From positions 1 to 11,015 of the forward strand of contig JADGHI010000088.1 of assembly GCA_019689515.1 (NCBI GenBank): 11,015 nt of DNA, written 5' to 3'. A program made the translations under genes and the position numbers. Shown piece by piece: positions 1 through 6,961 of the stretch; within the stretch, counting starts at the first letter, position 1; each line of letters begins with the position of its first letter. Source of the DNA: Acetobacteraceae bacterium. GTDB taxonomy: Bacteria; Pseudomonadota; Alphaproteobacteria; Acetobacterales; Acetobacteraceae. A model generated the notes under the pieces. It did no database searches. It saw only the letters and a list, made by a program, of their open reading frames with translations, and had not been told where the DNA came from.

Positions 1-1
1 G

Positions 2-493
2 CGGATCACGGAGTTGCTTTCCGCGAATGATGTCGTCCTCGACCTGAAGATGGGGAGCAAGCAGGACCTGCTCCGGAGCCTTTCGGCCGAGGCGGCCAGC
101 CGGCTCGGGCGCCCGGAGCAGGAGATCCTTGACGCTCTGCAGGCCCGCGAGCGGCTCGGCTCGACAGGTCTCGGCAGGGGCGTCGCGCTCCCGCATACGC
201 GGCTCGAGGGAATCGAGGCCCCCGTCACACTCTTTGCGCGGCTGCGCCGGCCGATCGACTTCGAGGCCAAGGATGACGAGCCGGTTGATCTCGTCTTCCT
301 GGTGCTCTGGCCGGAAGCGTCGCCCGAGGGCTTCCTGCCGGCCCTGGCGGAGATCTGCCGCGTGCTGCGCGCGCCGCAGGTGCTCCGGCGCCTGCGGCAG
401 GCGAAATCCGCGGAGGAGGCGATGACGGTCCTGCACGAGGCCGAGGCGACGGCGGCGGCTCCGCCGGACGGTACCGGGGCGGAGACGGGGTGA
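2..493 (+). CDS. PTS IIA (PtsN/EIIANtr-like) phosphocarrier domain protein, 5' end at window edge
   Basis: This is a single PTS EIIA type-2 (fructose/mannitol/nitrogen) domain. The family accepts a phosphate on a conserved histidine from HPr/NPr; PtsN-type members act as cytoplasmic regulators, in E. coli including regulators of K+ transport. The fold signature is clear: a start region RITELLSANDVVLDL, then GSTGLGRGVALPHTRLEG carrying the phospho-accepting His (residue 65 counted from base 2), then DDEPVDLVFLVLWP. There are no IIB or IIC domains. The frame is open to the left edge and family members start with a motif like M-x-I-x-x-L-L, so the TTG at 14 is probably internal. Base 1 (G) could be the last base of an ATG. 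The Ala/Gly/Thr-rich tail (last ~15 residues) is not part of the domain. It lies 92 bases upstream of mrpA on the same strand. The family assignment is firm; a PtsN role, rather than a sugar IIA, is inferred from the absence of IIB/IIC. Confidence 0.88.
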   Translation, partial: RITELLSANDVVLDLKMGSKQDLLRSLSAEAASRLGRPEQEILDALQARERLGSTGLGRGVALPHTRLEGIEAPVTLFARLRRPIDFEAKDDEPVDLVFLVLWPEASPEGFLPALAEICRVLRAPQVLRRLRQAKSAEEAMTVLHEAEATAAAPPDGTGAETG

Positions 494-523
494 CGCACCG
501 CGCCGTGCCTCGCTCGCCGCCGC

Positions 524-550
524 CGCCAACGGTCCGCCGGCCGCTTGGCG
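524..550 (+). terminator. Hairpin between the IIA gene and mrpA
   Basis: CGCCAA (524-529) is the exact reverse complement of TTGGCG (545-550). Inside it, CGGT (530-533) can pair with GGCCG bases 540-543 with one G-T pair, leaving C544 bulged and a CCGCCG loop. No T-run follows, only a pyrimidine-rich stretch (551-560). It could weaken read-through from the IIA gene into mrpA or be a leader structure. TTGGCG also weakly resembles a -35 box, so the function is open. Confidence 0.3.
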
Positions 551-585
551 CTCCTTCTCCGGCTGCCTAGACCGCAAGGGAATCG

Positions 586-3573
586 ATGCCCGACGACCTG
601 CTCCTCCTCGCCTCCGTCGGCCTCCCCTTCATCGGCGCGCTCGCCGCCGGGCTGCTGCCCACCTACGCCCGCAACGCCGCGGCGTGGCTGGCCGGCGCGG
701 TCGCCCTCGTCTGCCTGCTCCTCGTCTGGGGCCTCTATTCCACGGTGGCGGAAGGCGGCGTGGTCCGCTTCGAGGTCGGGTGGATGCCGGGCCTGGGGCT
801 CGACTTCGTGCTGAGGATGGACGGCTTCGCCTGGGTCTTCGCGGGGCTGATAACGGGCATCGGCTTCCTCGTGGTGCTCTACGCGCGGTACTACATGTCG
901 GCGGAAGACCCGGTGCCGCGCTTCTTCTCGTTCCTCCTGGCCTTCATGGGCTCCATGACGGGCCTGGTGCTCTCGGGCAACCTGATCCAGCTGGTCTTCT
1001 TCTGGGAGCTGACCAGCCTGCTCTCCTTCCTGCTGATCGGATACTGGTACCACCTCCAGGCCGCGCGCGACGGGGCGCGCATGGCGATGACCATCACCGC
1101 GTTCGGCGGGCTGGCCCTGCTCGCCGGCATGCTGGTGATCGGCCACATCGTCGGCAGCTACGACCTCGACCGCGTCCTGGCGTCCGGCGACCGCATCCGG
1201 TCGCATCCCCTCTATCTTCTGGCCCTGATCCTCGTGGCCCTGGGGGCGCTGACCAAGAGCGCGCAGTTCCCCTTCCACTTCTGGCTGCCGCACGCCATGG
1301 CGGCCCCGACCCCGGTTTCGGCCTATCTGCACTCGGCCACGCTGGTGAAGGCGGGCGTGTTCCTGCTGGCACGCCTCTGGCCGGTGATGGCGGGCACCGA
1401 CGCCTGGCTCTGGACCATCGGGACGGCGGGCCTGATCACGCTGCTGCTCGGCGCCTATGTCGCGATCTTCCAGAACGATCTGAAGGGGCTGCTGGCCTAT
1501 TCGACCATCAGCCACCTCGGCCTCATCACGCTGCTGCTCGGCCTCAACAGCAGGCTGGCCATGGTCGCGGCCATCTTCCACACCATGAACCACGCCACCT
1601 TCAAGGCGTCGCTGTTCATGGCCGCGGGCATCATCGACCACGAGACGGGGACGCGCGACATCCGTCGCCTCTCCGGCCTGAACCGCTCGATGCCCTTCAC
1701 CTCGCGCCTCGCCGTGGTCGCCGCCGGCGCCATGGCCGGCGTGCCGCTGCTCAACGGCTTCATCTCGAAGGAGATGTTCTTCGCCGAGTCGCTCACCGCG
1801 CGGGCGTCGGTGCCGTTCTTCCACGACGTGCTGCCCATCGCCGCGATGCTGGCGAGCGCCTTCGCCGTCGCCTACTCGCTGCGCTTCATCCACGGGGCGT
1901 TCTTCGGGCCCGATCCGGTGGACCTGCCGCGCACGCCGCACGAGCCGCCCTCCTGGATGCGGTTCCCGGTGGAGATCCTGGTGCTGGCCTGCATCATGGT
2001 CGGCATTCTCCCGGCCGCGACGATCGGGCCGTTCCTGGACATGGCGGTGCACGCCGTGCTCGGGGCGGCCACGCCGAGGTACAGCCTGACCGTCTGGCAC
2101 GGCTTCACCCCGCCCCTGGTGATGAGCCTGATCGCACTGGCCGCCGGTGTCCTGATCTACCTGCTGCTCCAGCCCTATCTGCGGCGCGGCGCCGACGGCA
2201 CTCCGCTGCTGCGCCGGGTCGAGGGCCAGCGCATCTTCGAGCGGACGATGGTCTTCCTCTCCTGGCGGCTCGCGCGCTCGCTCGAGCGCCTGTTCGGCAC
2301 CCGCCGCCTCCAGCCGCAGCTTCGGCTGGTGGTCGTCGTCGCGGTCCTGGCGGCGGCATTGCCGCTCTGGCTGCGGGAGGAACCGCTGGCGGAGGCAGGC
2401 CGCCTGCTGGCGCCGACGGAGATCGATCCCATCCTCGCACTTGTCTGGGCGGTCGGTGCCGTCTGCGCCGTCGGCGCCGCCTGGAAGGCGAAATTCCACC
2501 GGCTGGCCGCCCTCATCCTGCTGGGGGGCGCCGGACTGGTGACCTGCGTGACCTTCCTCTGGCTCTCCGCGCCCGACCTCGCCCTGACGCAGCTTCTGGT
2601 CGAGGTCGTGACCACGGTGCTGCTCCTGCTCGGCCTGCGCTGGCTGCCGCAGCGGATTGGCGGCGCGGGAACGCGGGCGGCCAGGGATCTGGCGGAGGCC
2701 ACGGCGCGCCGCGTGCGCGACTTCATCATCGCCGTCGTCGCGGGCGCGGGCCTGGCGACGCTGGCCTATGCGGCGATGACGCGGCAGCCGCCGCCCGACA
2801 GCATCGCCCGGCATTTCCTGGAGCGGGCCTACACGGAGGGCGGCGGCGCCAACGTCGTCAACGTCATCTTGGTGGACTTCCGCGGCTTCGACACGCTGGG
2901 CGAGATCACCGTGCTCAGCGTGGTGGCGCTCACCGTCTTCGCGCTGCTGCGGCGCTTCCGCCCGGCCCCCGACAGTGTCGAGCTGCCGGAGCAGCAGCGT
3001 GACCAGGACGCCTACGACGACGCGCGGCCGGACCGGCGGGTCGGCGACACCGCCGCCGACTGGCTGCTGGTCCCCGCCCTGGTCATGCGGCTGCTGTTCC
3101 CCGTGATCGGCATGGTGGCCGTGTTCCTGTTCCTCCGCGGCCACGACCTGCCCGGGGGTGGCTTCGTGGCCGGGCTGACCATGTCCGTCGCGATCATCCT
3201 GCAGTACATGGCCGGCGGCACCCTGTGGGTGGAGGCGCGACTGAGGATCCACCCGCTGCGCTGGATGGGCCTCGGGCTCCTGCTCGCCGCCGGGACCGGA
3301 ATCGGCTCCTGGGTGTTCGGCTATCCCTTCCTGACCTCCTACTTCGCCTATGAGGAACTGCCCGTCATCGGCACCGTGCCGGTGGCCAGCGCGCTCCTGT
3401 TCGACCTCGGCGTCTTCCTGCTGGTGGTTGGCGCCACGGTCCTGAACCTGATCGCGCTCGCCCACCAGTCCCTCCGCGGGCACCGGACCGTTCCGCGCGC
3501 CACGGCGCCGCCAACGGCCGTCGCCTCCGCTCCGGACCGGGCTCCTGCGGCAGCAGTGGCGGGAGACGGCTGA
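586..3573 (+). CDS. mrpA: Fused MrpA-MrpB subunit of Mrp-type Na+(K+)/H+ antiporter
   Basis: This is the largest membrane subunit (995 aa) of the multisubunit cation/proton antiporter (Mrp, also Mnh or Pha), related to NuoL of complex I. The N-terminal antiporter core runs to about residue 440. It has the TM5 glutamate in FFWELTS (E141), K224 in LTKSAQFPFHFWLPH, H249 and K255, K300 in QNDLKGLLAYSTISH, H336/K340, and K395 in LLNGFISKEMF; these match the proton-path residues of the family. A middle MrpA-specific region contains APDLALTQLLVE (D664, E673) and VVNVILVDFRGFDTLGE (757-773). Residues ~825-960 are an MrpB domain (FLFLRGHDLPGGGFVAGL at 847-864). MrpA is normally ~770-800 aa, so the extra length is the B fusion, as in group 2 mrp operons. 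The Ala/Pro-rich tail (965-995) is probably disordered. AAGGGA at 576-581 sits 4 bases before the ATG. The stop overlaps mrpC by one base. Confidence 0.96.
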   Translation: MPDDLLLLASVGLPFIGALAAGLLPTYARNAAAWLAGAVALVCLLLVWGLYSTVAEGGVVRFEVGWMPGLGLDFVLRMDGFAWVFAGLITGIGFLVVLYARYYMSAEDPVPRFFSFLLAFMGSMTGLVLSGNLIQLVFFWELTSLLSFLLIGYWYHLQAARDGARMAMTITAFGGLALLAGMLVIGHIVGSYDLDRVLASGDRIRSHPLYLLALILVALGALTKSAQFPFHFWLPHAMAAPTPVSAYLHSATLVKAGVFLLARLWPVMAGTDAWLWTIGTAGLITLLLGAYVAIFQNDLKGLLAYSTISHLGLITLLLGLNSRLAMVAAIFHTMNHATFKASLFMAAGIIDHETGTRDIRRLSGLNRSMPFTSRLAVVAAGAMAGVPLLNGFISKEMFFAESLTARASVPFFHDVLPIAAMLASAFAVAYSLRFIHGAFFGPDPVDLPRTPHEPPSWMRFPVEILVLACIMVGILPAATIGPFLDMAVHAVLGAATPRYSLTVWHGFTPPLVMSLIALAAGVLIYLLLQPYLRRGADGTPLLRRVEGQRIFERTMVFLSWRLARSLERLFGTRRLQPQLRLVVVVAVLAAALPLWLREEPLAEAGRLLAPTEIDPILALVWAVGAVCAVGAAWKAKFHRLAALILLGGAGLVTCVTFLWLSAPDLALTQLLVEVVTTVLLLLGLRWLPQRIGGAGTRAARDLAEATARRVRDFIIAVVAGAGLATLAYAAMTRQPPPDSIARHFLERAYTEGGGANVVNVILVDFRGFDTLGEITVLSVVALTVFALLRRFRPAPDSVELPEQQRDQDAYDDARPDRRVGDTAADWLLVPALVMRLLFPVIGMVAVFLFLRGHDLPGGGFVAGLTMSVAIILQYMAGGTLWVEARLRIHPLRWMGLGLLLAAGTGIGSWVFGYPFLTSYFAYEELPVIGTVPVASALLFDLGVFLLVVGATVLNLIALAHQSLRGHRTVPRATAPPTAVASAPDRAPAAAVAGDG

Positions 3574-3917
3574 TGGAACTGATTCTCGCCCTCGGCATCG
3601 GCGTGCTCGCCGGATCCGGCGTCTGGCTGCTGCTGCGGCCGCGGACCTTCCAGGTGATCATCGGCCTGTCGCTGCTGTCCTACGCCGTCAACCTCTTCAT
3701 CGTCGCGATGGGGCGGCTGAAGCTGGGCGCGCCGCCCTTGCTGGAGCACGGCACGGCGGGCGATCCGGCGAACTACGCGGACCCGGTGCCGCAGGCGCTG
3801 GTCCTCACCGCCATCGTGATCGGCTTCGCGACGACGGCGCTGTTCCTGGTGGTGCTCCTGGCCTCCCGCGGGCTGACGGGCACGGATCACGTCGAAGGCA
3901 GGGAGCCGGGGTCGTGA
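3573..3917 (+). CDS. mrpC: MrpC subunit of Na+/H+ antiporter
   Basis: A small membrane subunit (114 aa, the usual family length) homologous to NuoK. It has three hydrophobic segments (about 3-22, 27-47 and 74-97). The family's hallmark block follows a short loop: DPVPQALVLTAIVIGFATTA at residues 70-89. MrpC packs between the large MrpA and MrpD subunits and is needed for assembly and activity of the complex. The start is fixed by TGATG, where the mrpA stop and mrpC ATG share one base; GGGAG at 3561-3565 is a well-placed ribosome binding site inside the mrpA tail. It ends in a 4-base GTGA overlap with mrpD. Assignment is secure from the motif and operon position. Confidence 0.96.
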   Translation: MELILALGIGVLAGSGVWLLLRPRTFQVIIGLSLLSYAVNLFIVAMGRLKLGAPPLLEHGTAGDPANYADPVPQALVLTAIVIGFATTALFLVVLLASRGLTGTDHVEGREPGS

Positions 3918-5545
3918 GCCGCTGGATGGACCATCTGGTCATCGTGCCGATCGTGCTGCCGCTGCTGGCCGGGGCCGCGATGGTCCTGCTCGGCGAGCGG
4001 CGGCGCAACGCGAAGGCCGCGCTCGGCCTCGTCTCCACGCTGGCGCTTCTGGTTGTGGCGGTCGTCCTGCTGCAGCTGGCCAACAGTCCGGCCGATGAGG
4101 GGCCTCCCGCCCTGCGCGTCTATCTGCTCGGCAACTGGCCCTCGCTGTTCGGCATCGTGCTGGTGGCCGACCGGCTGGCGGCCATGATGCTGGTGCTGAC
4201 CAGCCTCCTCGGACTCGCCGCGCTGGTGTTCTCGTTCGCGCGCTGGCACCGCGCGGGCATCCACTTCCATCCGCTGGTCCAATTCCAGCTCATGGGCCTC
4301 AACGGCGCCTTCCTGACCGGCGACCTGTTCAACCTGTTCGTCTTCTTCGAGGTCATGCTGGCCGCCTCCTACGGGCTGGCCATGCATGGCTCCGGCACGG
4401 CGCGGGTCCGGGCCGGCCTGCACTACATCGCGATCAACCTGACCGCCTCGCTGCTGTTCCTGATCGGGGTGAGCCTGATCTACGCCGTGGCCGGCACGCT
4501 CAACATGGCCGACCTCGCCACCCGGATCCCGCGGATCGCCAGCCAGGACCGCGCGCTGCTGGAGGCCGGGGCCGCAGTGCTCGGCGTGGCGTTCCTGATC
4601 AAGGCGGCGATGTGGCCGCTCGGCTTCTGGCTTCCGACCACCTACGCCGTCGCCAGCGCCCCGTCCGCGGCGCTCCTCTCCATCCTGAGCAAGGTCGGCG
4701 TCTATGCCGTGCTGCGGCTGTGGCTGCTGCTGTTCGGCGAGGGGGCGGGAGACGTAGCCGGCTTCGGCGGCACCTGGCTGCTGGCCGGCGGGCTGGCGAC
4801 GATCGCCTTCGGCTCGATCGCGGTGCTGGCGACCCAGGACATGTCGCGCCTGGCCGGGGCGTGCGTGCTGGTCTCCTCCGGCACGTTGCTGGCCGCGATC
4901 GGCACCGGGAAGGTCGCCGTGACCGGCGGCGCTCTCCTCTACCTGGCGAGTTCCGTCCTCGCCATCGGCGCCTTCTTCCTCCTGATCGAGCTGATCGAGC
5001 GCGGCCGCGAGGTCGGCGCGGACGTGCTGGCCGTGACGCGGGAGGCGTTCGGCGAGGGCGAGGAGGAGGAGCCGGAGGAGGAGGTGGGCGTCGCGATCCC
5101 GGCGACCATGGCGATCCTTGGCATGAGCTTCATGGGGTGCGCCCTGGTGCTGGCGGGGATGCCGCCGCTCTCCGGCTTCCTCGCGAAATTCGCCATGCTC
5201 GCGCCGCTCCTCCCGCTCGCGGCGGCAGGCGGCGGAGAGGGCGGCGTGCCCGCCGCATCCTGGGCGCTCATCGCCGCGCTGATCCTCTCGGGCCTGGCGA
5301 CGGTCGTCGCGATGATCCGCACCGGCATCAACACCTTCTGGGCGGCGACCGATGGCGTGGTGCCGCGCGTTGGCCTGATCGAGATCGCTCCCGTCGCGCT
5401 GCTGCTGTCCCTGTGCGTCGGACTCACCGTCGGGGCGGGACCGGCGATGGACTACATGCAGGCCACGGCTTGGTCGCTGCACGCGCCGCAGGACTATGTC
5501 CGAGCCGTGCTGTCGGCGCCCCGGACGGGCGAGGGAGGCGGCTGA
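3914..5545 (+). CDS. mrpD: MrpD subunit of Na+/H+ antiporter
   Basis: The second antiporter-like subunit (543 aa), homologous to NuoM/NuoN and to MrpA, with about 14 predicted membrane spans. Visible family residues include the TM5 glutamate in LFNLFVFFEVMLAASYG (E146), K230 in FLIKAAMWPLGFWLPTTY, K260 in LLSILSKVGVYA, and K425 in MPPLSGFLAKF. Where MrpA has DLKGLLAYSTISHLG, this protein has DMSRLAGACVLVSSGTL (309-325), a form I associate with alphaproteobacterial PhaD proteins. Residues 381-390 form an almost purely acidic loop (EGEEEEPEEE) between two membrane spans. The start is GTG, chosen because AGGGAG at 3900-3905 is 8 bases upstream and because of the 4-base overlap with mrpC; an in-frame ATG at 3926 is the alternative. 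The stop overlaps mrpE by one base. Confidence 0.96.
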   Translation: MSRWMDHLVIVPIVLPLLAGAAMVLLGERRRNAKAALGLVSTLALLVVAVVLLQLANSPADEGPPALRVYLLGNWPSLFGIVLVADRLAAMMLVLTSLLGLAALVFSFARWHRAGIHFHPLVQFQLMGLNGAFLTGDLFNLFVFFEVMLAASYGLAMHGSGTARVRAGLHYIAINLTASLLFLIGVSLIYAVAGTLNMADLATRIPRIASQDRALLEAGAAVLGVAFLIKAAMWPLGFWLPTTYAVASAPSAALLSILSKVGVYAVLRLWLLLFGEGAGDVAGFGGTWLLAGGLATIAFGSIAVLATQDMSRLAGACVLVSSGTLLAAIGTGKVAVTGGALLYLASSVLAIGAFFLLIELIERGREVGADVLAVTREAFGEGEEEEPEEEVGVAIPATMAILGMSFMGCALVLAGMPPLSGFLAKFAMLAPLLPLAAAGGGEGGVPAASWALIAALILSGLATVVAMIRTGINTFWAATDGVVPRVGLIEIAPVALLLSLCVGLTVGAGPAMDYMQATAWSLHAPQDYVRAVLSAPRTGEGGG

Positions 5546-6033
5546 TGAGGCGGGTGCTGCCCCATCCCCTGCTGACGGCCTGCCTGCTCGTCATGTGGCT
5601 GCTGCTCAACCAGAGCCTGACGGCCGGGAGCGTGATCCTCGGCGGCGTCCTGGCGCTCGGCGCTTCCCGGGCGCTGGTGCGGCTGGAACCGCCGCGGGCC
5701 CGGTTCCGGCGGCCGGGCGTGGCCCTGCAGCTCGCCTTCATCGTCCTGCGCGACATCATCCGCTCCAATATCGCCGTCGCGCGGATCATCCTCCGCCCGG
5801 GGCGGGGGGACCGGAGATCGGGCTTCGTGCGCATTCCGCTCGACATGCGCGATCCCTACGGGCTCGCGGTGCTCGCCTGCATCATCACGGCCACGCCCGG
5901 CACGATCTGGGTGGAATACGACTCCGCCTCGCGCTCCCTCCTGCTCCACATCCTCGACCTGATCGACGAGGATGCCTGGGCCCGGATCATCAAGGGCCGC
6001 TACGAAAGCCGGCTGATGGAGATCTTCGAATGA
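5545..6033 (+). CDS. mrpE: MrpE subunit of Na+/H+ antiporter
   Basis: A 162-aa protein of the usual MrpE size. It has an N-terminal membrane region (about residues 8-45), a conserved LRDIIRSNIAVARIIL segment (68-83), and the soluble C-terminal part with ITATPGTIWVEYD (114-126) and LLLHILDLIDEDAW (132-145). MrpE belongs to the Mrp-specific part of the complex with no counterpart in complex I and is needed for full activity. The start is the ATG of TGATG, where the mrpD stop and mrpE start share a base, with AGGGAGG at 5532-5538 six bases upstream. Longer in-frame extensions run back through mrpD and have no family similarity, so I reject them. It ends in an ATGA overlap with mrpF. Confidence 0.95.
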   Translation: MRRVLPHPLLTACLLVMWLLLNQSLTAGSVILGGVLALGASRALVRLEPPRARFRRPGVALQLAFIVLRDIIRSNIAVARIILRPGRGDRRSGFVRIPLDMRDPYGLAVLACIITATPGTIWVEYDSASRSLLLHILDLIDEDAWARIIKGRYESRLMEIFE

Positions 6034-6317
6034 CCGCGGCGGCGCTGCTGCTCACCTGGTCCGTCCTCCTGGCCCAGCTCTTCCTCGGCCTGGCGATGGC
6101 GTTCGCGGCCTTCCGCGTCTTGTGGGGGCCGCGCGCGCAGGACCGGGTGCTCGCGCTCGACACGTTGTACGTCAACGGCATGATGCTGCTGCTGACCTTC
6201 GGCATCCGCACCGGGACCACGCTCTACTTCGAGGCGGCGCTGGTCATCGCCCTGCTCGGCTTCGTCTCGACGTCGGCGCTGGCGAAATTCCTGATGCGCG
6301 GCGAGGTGATCGAATGA
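6030..6317 (+). CDS. mrpF: MrpF subunit of Na+/H+ antiporter
   Basis: A 95-aa protein with three membrane spans (about 6-28, 45-60 and 65-87), the normal MrpF layout. The conserved signature is GPRAQDRVLALDTLYVNG (33-50), including D38 and D44; aspartates in this block are conserved in the family and important for transport. YFEAALVIALLGFVST (66-81) is also typical. The start is the ATG inside the mrpE stop (ATGA, 6030-6033), preceded by GGAG at 6018-6021. The end overlaps mrpG in another ATGA. Earlier in-frame starts fall within mrpE and give non-family sequence. Confidence 0.95.
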   Translation: MTAAALLLTWSVLLAQLFLGLAMAFAAFRVLWGPRAQDRVLALDTLYVNGMMLLLTFGIRTGTTLYFEAALVIALLGFVSTSALAKFLMRGEVIE

Positions 6318-6754
6318 CGCAGGCGGTGGCGGCGGATCTGCCGATCTGGGCGGCACTGCCCGTCGCGCTGCTCCTGCTGCTCGGCGCCGGCTTGGCGCTG
6401 ACCGGCACGCTGGGGCTGCTGCGGCTCGGGAGCTTCTACGAGCGGGTCCATGCCCCGACGCTGGGCACGACGCTCGGGATCGGCTGCGTGCTGATCGCCT
6501 CGATGCTCTACTTCTCCGTGCTGCAGACGCGCCCGGTGCTGCACGAGGTGCTGATCGCGGTCTTCATGACGGTGACAACGCCGGTCACGCTGATGCTGCT
6601 GGCGCGCGCGGCGCTCTACCGCGACCGGCGGGAGGGGAACGACCAGGTGCCGCCGCCCCCGCCGCCGCCGCGGGGCGGCCAGGAGGAAGGGCCGGACGGG
6701 ACCACGGAAGAAATGGCCGCCATGGACCGCGCGGAGCTCGCGGAGCGCCGTTGA
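6314..6754 (+). CDS. mrpG: MrpG subunit of Na+/H+ antiporter, with extended C-terminus
   Basis: The last subunit of the antiporter (146 aa). The core (about residues 12-102) has three membrane spans and the MrpG signature GTLGLLRLGSFYERVHAPT (31-49), with SVLQTRPVLHEVLIAVFMTVTTPVT downstream (68-92). MrpG is usually about 110-125 aa. Here a cytoplasmic tail of some 40 residues adds a run of seven prolines (113-119) and an acidic, helical-looking end (EEMAAMDRAELAERR). The start is the ATG of the ATGA overlap with mrpF; GAGGTG at 6303-6308 is a good ribosome binding site. This gene closes the operon: the next gene is 207 bases away behind a likely promoter. Confidence 0.95.
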   Translation: MTQAVAADLPIWAALPVALLLLLGAGLALTGTLGLLRLGSFYERVHAPTLGTTLGIGCVLIASMLYFSVLQTRPVLHEVLIAVFMTVTTPVTLMLLARAALYRDRREGNDQVPPPPPPPRGGQEEGPDGTTEEMAAMDRAELAERR

Positions 6755-6808
6755 CCGGACGAGCAGGTGGCGGTGGCGCGAAGCGGGCCGTCGCTTGGCT
6801 TTGCGCGA

Positions 6809-6836
6809 TCGACGCGGATCGCCGCGGCGGTATCAT
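6809..6836 (+). promoter_or_regulatory. Putative sigma70-type promoter for the binding-protein gene
   Basis: TCGACG (6809-6814, 4 of 6 matches to TTGACA) is 16 bases from TATCAT (6831-6836, 5 of 6 matches to TATAAT). Transcription would begin near 6843, giving a leader of roughly 120 bases before the start codon. It lies 54 bases after the mrpG stop, supporting a separate transcription unit. This rests on consensus matching only. Confidence 0.35.
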
Positions 6837-6860
6837 GGGACCACATGCTGGATGTTGAGT

Positions 6861-6892
6861 GCGCCCCGCCGGGCGCACGCTGCGGTGCCGCA
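6861..6892 (+). repeat. Two small adjacent hairpins in the leader
   Basis: GCGCCC (6861-6866) and GGGCGC (6871-6876) form a perfect 6-bp stem with a 4-base loop CGCC. A few bases later TGCGG (6881-6885) pairs with CCGCA (6888-6892) around TG. Both lie between the putative promoter and the large stem-loop at 6896, so the leader would carry three hairpins in a row. No known riboswitch is recognised. Confidence 0.4.
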
Positions 6893-6895
6893 GAC

Positions 6896-6926
6896 GGCCG
6901 CCTGCGGCGAAGGCGCCGCGGCGGCC
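6896..6926 (+). terminator. Strong stem-loop in the leader (attenuator-like)
   Basis: GGCCGCC (6896-6902) pairs with GGCGGCC (6920-6926), and GCGGCG (6904-6909) pairs with CGCCGC (6914-6919). The result is a 13-bp all-GC stem with one bulged base (T6903) and an AAGG loop. No T-run follows, so it is not a classic intrinsic terminator. It ends 23 bases before the AGGAGGA ribosome binding site (6950-6956). It may end mrp transcription, stabilise the mRNA 5' end, or regulate the next gene. Confidence 0.5.
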
Positions 6927-6961
6927 AAGTGAGCGAGCGAGTGTTGAATAGGAGGATGTAG

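Noticed and set aside
545..573. TTGGCG-N17-TAGACC as a promoter for mrpA
   Set aside because: Only 4 of 6 and 3 of 6 matches, and the -35 overlaps a hairpin arm; too weak to call.
684..3002. 772-codon frame overlapping mrpA on the same strand
   Set aside because: Arg/His/Pro/Gly-rich out-of-frame reading of mrpA, which itself has all family residues in the other frame.
3887..5482. 531-codon open frame on the reverse strand, antisense to mrpD
   Set aside because: Composition is dominated by Gln, Arg, Asp, Glu and His with no domain; it mirrors the codon bias of mrpD and is a typical antisense shadow in GC-rich DNA.
6767..6961. 64-codon frame between mrpG and the Bug gene
   Set aside because: GTG start without a good ribosome binding site; it runs through three hairpins and yields an Arg-rich non-family peptide.
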